From Bacillota bacterium (lineage in GTDB: Bacteria; Bacillota; Negativicutes; CTSoil-072): a DNA stretch of 64,000 nucleotides. Both the position numbers and the translations under genes were made by a program. Below the pieces are notes generated by a model. That model ran no database searches and had not been told where the DNA came from. It saw only the letters and a program-made list of their open reading frames with translations. This document shows positions 59,943 to 64,000 of the stretch, in pieces (within the stretch, counting starts at the first letter, position 1; every line of letters begins with the position of its first letter). Location of the stretch: NCBI GenBank assembly GCA_017889545.1, contig JAGFZV010000012.1:19147-83146 (forward strand), in the 5' to 3' direction.

Positions 59943-60977
59943 ATGAAAATTGCAGTACTAGGCGCTGGAAGTTGGGGAACGGCAATGGCTGTCATGCTGG
60001 GGCAGAAACATGAAACCGTTATATTATGGGCGCGTAAGCCGGCGCTAGCGGAATTAATACAAAATACTCGTCAAAACAGAGAGTATTTACCTGACATAGT
60101 ATTGCCAGACACCGTAACTGTAACGTCTGATTTGATCGCAGCGGTTCGTGGTGCGGAGATAGTCGTGCTAGCAACTCCGTCCCATGCGATACGGGAAACC
60201 GCAGCAACGCTCCGGCCTTATATTGGTTTGCAGACAATTCTTGTTTCTGCGGCCAAAGGGCTGGAGTTGGGATCACTGAAACGAATGTCGGAAGTATTGG
60301 CGGAAGAACTCCCTGCACAGGCGAACAATATTGCCGTTTTGTCTGGGCCGTCTCATGCAGAAGAAGTGGGACTCAAGCAGCCGACAACAACGGTTGTTGC
60401 CGCTCCTTCGCAACGGATTGCGGAAGCGGTTCAGGACGCATTTATGATGCCGTATTTTCGCGTATACACAAACCCGGACATCATTGGAGTAGAAATGGGC
60501 GGCGCGTTAAAAAATATCATTGCTCTTGGCGCAGGTATAGCTGACGGCATGGAGTTTGGCGATAATGCGAAAGCCGCGCTCATGACTCGCGGGCTGGCTG
60601 AAATCACCCGGTTGGGAATTGCTATGAAGGCGAACCCGCTGACTTTTGCGGGATTATCGGGTATTGGGGATTTAATGGTAACTTGTACGAGCCAACACAG
60701 CCGCAACCGGCGGGCAGGTATTATGCTTGCACAGGGAAAAACTGTTGAAGAAATACAGTCACAGACGAACATGGTCGTAGAAGGAATCCGCTCTACATTG
60801 GCTGCGTATGAATTGGCCCGGCGTTTTCAGGTGGAAATGCCGATAACCGAACAGATTTATCAGGTTCTTTATCGACAGAAATCACCCAAAGAAGCTGTGC
60901 TTGAATTGATGACACGCAGCAAAACACATGAAATGGAAGAAGTAGCCATTGATTCCGGCAGTTGGAAGCAAAAGTAA
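59943..60977 (+). CDS. gpsA: NAD(P)-dependent glycerol-3-phosphate dehydrogenase
   Basis: 344 residues. N-terminal Rossmann motif VLGAGSWGTAMAVML, then SAAKGLE, LSGPSHAEEV, GALKNIIALGAGIADG (catalytic Lys) and GDLMVTCTSQHSRNRR. Makes glycerol 3-phosphate from dihydroxyacetone phosphate for lipid synthesis. AGGAGG precedes ATG 59943. A terminator follows 31 bases later. Confidence 0.97.
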   Translation: MKIAVLGAGSWGTAMAVMLGQKHETVILWARKPALAELIQNTRQNREYLPDIVLPDTVTVTSDLIAAVRGAEIVVLATPSHAIRETAATLRPYIGLQTILVSAAKGLELGSLKRMSEVLAEELPAQANNIAVLSGPSHAEEVGLKQPTTTVVAAPSQRIAEAVQDAFMMPYFRVYTNPDIIGVEMGGALKNIIALGAGIADGMEFGDNAKAALMTRGLAEITRLGIAMKANPLTFAGLSGIGDLMVTCTSQHSRNRRAGIMLAQGKTVEEIQSQTNMVVEGIRSTLAAYELARRFQVEMPITEQIYQVLYRQKSPKEAVLELMTRSKTHEMEEVAIDSGSWKQK

Positions 60978-61008
60978 TTTTTTGCGATATTGGAGATCGC
61001 GTGTTTGA

Positions 61009-61047
61009 AAAAGTCAGTTACGTTAAAGTACTGGCTTTTCTTTTTTT
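61009..61047 (+). terminator. Terminator after gpsA
   Basis: AAAAGTCAGT (61009-61018) pairs with ACTGGCTTTT (61030-61039, one G-T), extended by AC/GT at the loop, then C and seven T. Confidence 0.85.
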
Positions 61048-61100
61048 GGGGAAACGAATACAGTTCATTTTATATTTATTCTTAATTTCGCATTTGCATC

Positions 61101-61129
61101 TTGTTTTTTTGAAACACACAAGATATAAT
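61101..61129 (+). promoter_or_regulatory. Promoter of the ACT protein-hom-thrB operon
   Basis: TTGTTT (61101-61106), 17 bases, TATAAT (61124-61129), 53 bases before the ACT protein start. Confidence 0.65.
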
Positions 61130-61182
61130 GTCTACTGTGGAAAGATTATTATCCTTTTGCAGAACACCAAGGAGGATGTATT

Positions 61183-61632
61183 ATGGCGGGAAACCAAAAA
61201 TCAAATTTTTATCTGGTCCGTGAAGAAATATTGCCAGAGGCAATAAAGAAGACAATTAAAGTGAAAGATCTTCTGAAACGCGGTGAAGCAAAAACGATTA
61301 ATGAGGCTGTTGAAAAGGTTGAACTCAGTCGTAGTGCTTATTATAAGTATAAGGATGATGTGTTCCCTTTTTATGAAGCCAGTAAAGAAAAAATTGTCAC
61401 GCTGGCTCTTTTGTTGGATCATAAATCAGGAGTGTTATCCCGGGTGTTAAATACAATTGCCGGTGATCATGGCAGTGTTTTGACAATCAATCAGGGGATA
61501 CCATTGCAAGGAGTTGCGAATGCAACAATTTCTATTGAAACAGACGGGCTAATTATCGATTTAGAGGCATTGTTGGATAAACTCAGGATGGTTGAAGGTG
61601 TAAAACGCTTAGAGATACTTGCACAAGCCTAA
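61183..61632 (+). CDS. ACT domain-containing protein (UPF0735/PheB family)
   Basis: 149 residues: an N-terminal helix-turn-helix-like region (DLLKRGEAKTINEAVEKVELSRSAYYKYKDDVFPF) and a C-terminal ACT domain (LALLLDHKSGVLSRVLNTIA ... INQGIPLQGVANATISIE). The HTH-ACT layout suggests an amino-acid-responsive regulator, probably of the hom-thrB operon it heads; this is inference. AAGGAGG precedes ATG 61183. Confidence 0.92.
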   Translation: MAGNQKSNFYLVREEILPEAIKKTIKVKDLLKRGEAKTINEAVEKVELSRSAYYKYKDDVFPFYEASKEKIVTLALLLDHKSGVLSRVLNTIAGDHGSVLTINQGIPLQGVANATISIETDGLIIDLEALLDKLRMVEGVKRLEILAQA

Positions 61633-61649
61633 AAAGGGGAGAATACAAA

Positions 61650-62945
61650 ATGACAGTCAATCAACCCATTTATATCGGATTGCTCGGAGCTGGGACCGTT
61701 GGATCTGGAGTAATTAAAATATTAACAAATAATGCAGGCAATATTGAAAAAAAAGTTGGTGCGCCGGTACATATCAAGAAAATTTTGGTACGCAGCCCGG
61801 AGAAGCTTCGCGATGCCGTCTTTGAGGAAAGTCTTATTGTTACTAATATTGACGATATTTTGAACGATGACGACATTTCTATTGTGGTTGAAGTGATGGG
61901 TGGGGAGCAACCTGCTAAAGACTACATGATGCGTGCGCTTAAAGCCGGTAAGCATGTTGTCACGGCGAATAAGGATGTTGTAGCGCGTTATGGCCGTGAT
62001 CTATTTGCCTTAGCGGAACAAAATCAAGTTGACTTCTTATTTGAAGGCAGCGTTGGAGGCGGGATTCCGATTATCCGTCCATTAAAGCAATGCATGGCAG
62101 CAAACCAGATTTCTGAAGTAATGGGTATTGTCAATGGTACCACTAACTACATGTTGACGAAAATGACTCGTGACCGGGTAGATTTTGCTGAAGTTCTGGC
62201 TGAAGCGCAAGCGAAGGGATATGCAGAGGCAGATCCGACTGCCGACGTTGGTGGATGGGATGCAGCCCGCAAGATTGCTATTTTGGCGTCTATTGCTTTT
62301 GGAACCAGAGTTTCTGTTGATGATGTATATGTCGAAGGGATCACAAATATTTCCCTGAAAGATATTGAATATGCCAGTGAACTTGGCTATGTGATTAAGT
62401 TGCTGGCGATTGCCAAGGATGATGGTAACGGAATTAATGTACGGGTTCATCCTGCGTTTATTGCGTCTACGCACCCGCTGGCGGCTGTTAACGATGTTTT
62501 TAATGCTGTTTTTATCAAGGGTGATGCGGTAGGTGAAGCGATGTTTTATGGGCGTGGGGCCGGACAGATGCCGACTGCCAGTGCAGTTACTGCTGATATT
62601 ATTGATGTAGCGCGCGATATTCATCATCATATCAGCAGTCGAATCCTTTGCACATGCTACGATCAAAAACCCCTGAGATCTGTTGACCAAACAGAATCCC
62701 CATTTTTTATCCGTTTGCTTGTTGAAGATAAGCCGGGTGTATTGGCTGCGATTGCTGGGGCATTTGGCGCACAGCAGGTAAGTCTCAATTCTGTCATCCA
62801 AAAACGCAAAGTGGATTCTTGTGCGGAATTGGTTTTAATCACTTATAAAGTATCCACGGCTAATTTGCGTTTAGCGATTACTTCGTTATCGGGTATGTCA
62901 GTCGTACGTGAAGTACAGAGTGTGATTCGGGTTGAAGAAGAATAA
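61650..62945 (+). CDS. hom: Homoserine dehydrogenase
   Basis: 431 residues: NAD(P)-binding domain (GLLGAGTVGSGVIKIL), catalytic domain (EGSVGGGIPIIRPLKQC, NGTTNYMLTKM, DPTADVGGWDAARKIAIL) and a C-terminal ACT domain (LLVEDKPGVLAAIAGAFG) for feedback by threonine. Reduces aspartate semialdehyde to homoserine for threonine and methionine. It sits 17 bases after the ACT regulator and 14 bases before thrB. Confidence 0.97.
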   Translation: MTVNQPIYIGLLGAGTVGSGVIKILTNNAGNIEKKVGAPVHIKKILVRSPEKLRDAVFEESLIVTNIDDILNDDDISIVVEVMGGEQPAKDYMMRALKAGKHVVTANKDVVARYGRDLFALAEQNQVDFLFEGSVGGGIPIIRPLKQCMAANQISEVMGIVNGTTNYMLTKMTRDRVDFAEVLAEAQAKGYAEADPTADVGGWDAARKIAILASIAFGTRVSVDDVYVEGITNISLKDIEYASELGYVIKLLAIAKDDGNGINVRVHPAFIASTHPLAAVNDVFNAVFIKGDAVGEAMFYGRGAGQMPTASAVTADIIDVARDIHHHISSRILCTCYDQKPLRSVDQTESPFFIRLLVEDKPGVLAAIAGAFGAQQVSLNSVIQKRKVDSCAELVLITYKVSTANLRLAITSLSGMSVVREVQSVIRVEEE

Positions 62946-62959
62946 ATTTGGGAGGTTAT

Positions 62960-63868
62960 ATGGCTACCACAGTAAAAGTTCGGATTCCGGGAACGACCGC
63001 CAATTGCGGTCCTGGTTTTGATACGATTGGCATGGCGTGCACAATTTATAATGATTTAGAACTTACACTTTCTTTGGCAGGGCCAGTTGAAATCTTGGTA
63101 ACTGGAGAGGGCAGCAGCAGTTTACCTAAAGATGATCGTAATATTGTTTTGCGTGCAGTCCGTAAAGTATTGGCTGCTGTGAATAGTCCATACCAGGGGA
63201 TCCGCCTGGTAATGCACAATAATATTCCCTTGTCACGCGGATTGGGAAGCAGCGCTGCTGCAATTGTCGGCGGGTTGGTCGCAGCGAATGCAGCGACGGG
63301 CAATACTCTTGGAAATGATATTATTTTGAACATGGCAACGGAAATAGAAGGACATCCTGACAATGTAGCGCCGGCGCTTTTTGGCGGCATTGCTATCAGT
63401 GTCGCGAATGGAAAAGAGGTTCATTGCTTGCATTTTGCACCGGTTCGCCCATTGTCGATGATCATTGCCGTACCGGAATTTACATTGTCGACCCACAGGG
63501 CTCGTTCGGTTTTGCCGGCGAACGTGTCAATGAAAGATGCGATTTTTAATGTCAGTCGAACCGCCATGCTTGTCAGTGCCTTATGCAGTGGAAAATATGA
63601 TTATCTGACTTGTGCCCTGGATGACCGTTTGCATCAACCGTATAGGGAACCGTTGATTCCTGGAATGAAGGCAGTTTTTGCCGCTGCTTCCGAAGCAGGA
63701 GCGCTGGGATCTGTTATCAGCGGCGCTGGCCCTTGCCTTATTGCATTTGCACAAGACAATGCGTCAGCAATTGGCGAAGCAATGGTGAGGGCGTTTGCCA
63801 AACATGCAGTCAAAGCGAAATACTTGTTATTACAAGTGGATACGGCAGGGACACAAGTTATTGCTTGA
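62960..63868 (+). CDS. thrB: Homoserine kinase
   Basis: 302 residues, GHMP kinase family. RIPGTTANCGPGFDTIGMA, the ATP-binding PLSRGLGSSAAAIVGGLVAAN, EGHPDNVAPALFGGI and the C-terminal GALGSVISGAGPCLIAF are complete. Phosphorylates homoserine on the way to threonine. ATG 62960 has GGGAGG 4 bases upstream; the TTG at 62948 overlaps that site. Confidence 0.96.
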   Translation: MATTVKVRIPGTTANCGPGFDTIGMACTIYNDLELTLSLAGPVEILVTGEGSSSLPKDDRNIVLRAVRKVLAAVNSPYQGIRLVMHNNIPLSRGLGSSAAAIVGGLVAANAATGNTLGNDIILNMATEIEGHPDNVAPALFGGIAISVANGKEVHCLHFAPVRPLSMIIAVPEFTLSTHRARSVLPANVSMKDAIFNVSRTAMLVSALCSGKYDYLTCALDDRLHQPYREPLIPGMKAVFAAASEAGALGSVISGAGPCLIAFAQDNASAIGEAMVRAFAKHAVKAKYLLLQVDTAGTQVIA

Positions 63869-63891
63869 TGTGTTATATTCGCCTCGGAATA

Positions 63892-63920
63892 TTGACATTC
63901 CAACCAAAAAAAGGTACAAT
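63892..63920 (+). promoter_or_regulatory. Promoter of the tRNA-Pro gene
   Basis: TTGACA (63892-63897), 17 bases, TACAAT (63915-63920), 13 bases before the tRNA. Confidence 0.82.
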
Positions 63921-63933
63921 ATGTTTTGTCAGT

Positions 63934-64000
63934 CGGGGCGTGGCTCAGCTTGGTAGAGCGCTTCCTTGGGGTGGAAGAGGTCGCACGTTCAAATCGTGTC
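63934..64000 (+). tRNA. tRNA-Pro (anticodon GGG), 3' end cut by the window
   Basis: Begins CGGGGCG, the usual tRNA-Pro acceptor arm. A D-arm (GCTCAGCTTGGTAGAGC), an anticodon stem CTTCC/GGAAG with loop TTGGGGT (anticodon GGG), a variable loop and a T-arm (CACG TTCAAAT CGTG) are visible. The last ~10 bases, including the 3' acceptor strand, are outside. Confidence 0.9.

Noticed and set aside
60962..61246. 94-residue frame across the gpsA-ACT protein gap
   Set aside because: It runs through a terminator and a promoter, overlaps the ACT gene in another frame and has no ribosome-binding site.
1..64000. CRISPR array, insertion sequence, prophage or restriction system
   Set aside because: No regularly spaced repeats, transposase, integrase other than XerD, or phage genes were found on either strand.

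Overview
The window is a 64 kb stretch of a bacterial chromosome. It is gene-dense and almost all genes lie on the + strand. It is typical housekeeping DNA of an endospore-forming Firmicute. Spo0A, IreB, YrzB (DUF1292), AmaP/Asp23, ScpAB, XerD, DacF and a 6S RNA beside aspS all point to that phylum. The IspH-ribosomal S1 fusion, the radical-SAM/PDZ (DUF512) protein next to Der, ferredoxin-type and corrinoid enzymes, and the moderate base composition suggest an anaerobe, possibly of the Negativicutes (Sporomusa/Pelosinus type). That placement is inference from gene content and order; no 16S rRNA gene is present.

Layout. 1-5588: end of the stringent-response gene relA, then dtd, a metallo-hydrolase, a Fur-family regulator, hisS and aspS. 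5589-5971: a 6S RNA gene. 5972-13324: rarA, a Rrf2-type Fe-S regulator with cysteine desulfurase, IscU-type scaffold and mnmA, then alaS. 13341-20911: ireB, an aldo/keto reductase, ruvX, yrzB, mltG, a tRNA wobble-uridine module (trmR, a U32 peptidase-family protein, DUF4911), aroQ, a Pro-dipeptidase and efp. 21029-22750: Asp23/AmaP envelope cluster and nusB. 22833-33763: one long co-directional cluster: xseAB, ispA, dxs, tlyA, nadK, mnmM, argR, recN, spo0A, an unassigned P-loop ATPase and a NUDIX hydrolase.

33827-35619 is the only segment on the - strand: an ArsR-type repressor, a Cys-rich-motif permease and a tiny thioredoxin. It has its own promoter/operator, sits between strong hairpins, and looks like an acquired cassette. 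35761-43233: xerD, pdp, a small promoter-leader-terminator unit, an M50 protease, trpS, scpAB, dacF and a pseudouridine synthase. 43276-48228: a flavoprotein, aroF, aroA, cmk, plsC. 48233-52746: LytS/LytT two-component system followed by a CstA-type (pyruvate/peptide) transporter. 52932-55985: ispH-S1 fusion and fni. 56095-60977: DUF512 radical SAM protein, cobO, der, plsY, gpsA. 61183-63868: an ACT-domain regulator, hom and thrB. The window ends inside a tRNA-Pro(GGG).

How the genes work together. Isoprenoid synthesis is covered by dxs, ispH, ispA and fni. The shikimate route is represented by aroF, aroQ and aroA. Membrane lipid synthesis is represented by plsC, plsY and gpsA. tRNA maturation and charging has hisS, aspS, alaS, trpS, dtd, mnmA, mnmM and trmR/U32. 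Fe-S supply has Rrf2, NifS and IscU. I see no CRISPR array, insertion sequence or prophage. The least explained items are the P-loop ATPase after spo0A, the DUF4911 protein, the 38 kb leader-terminator unit, and recN lying directly next to spo0A with no spoIVB between them.
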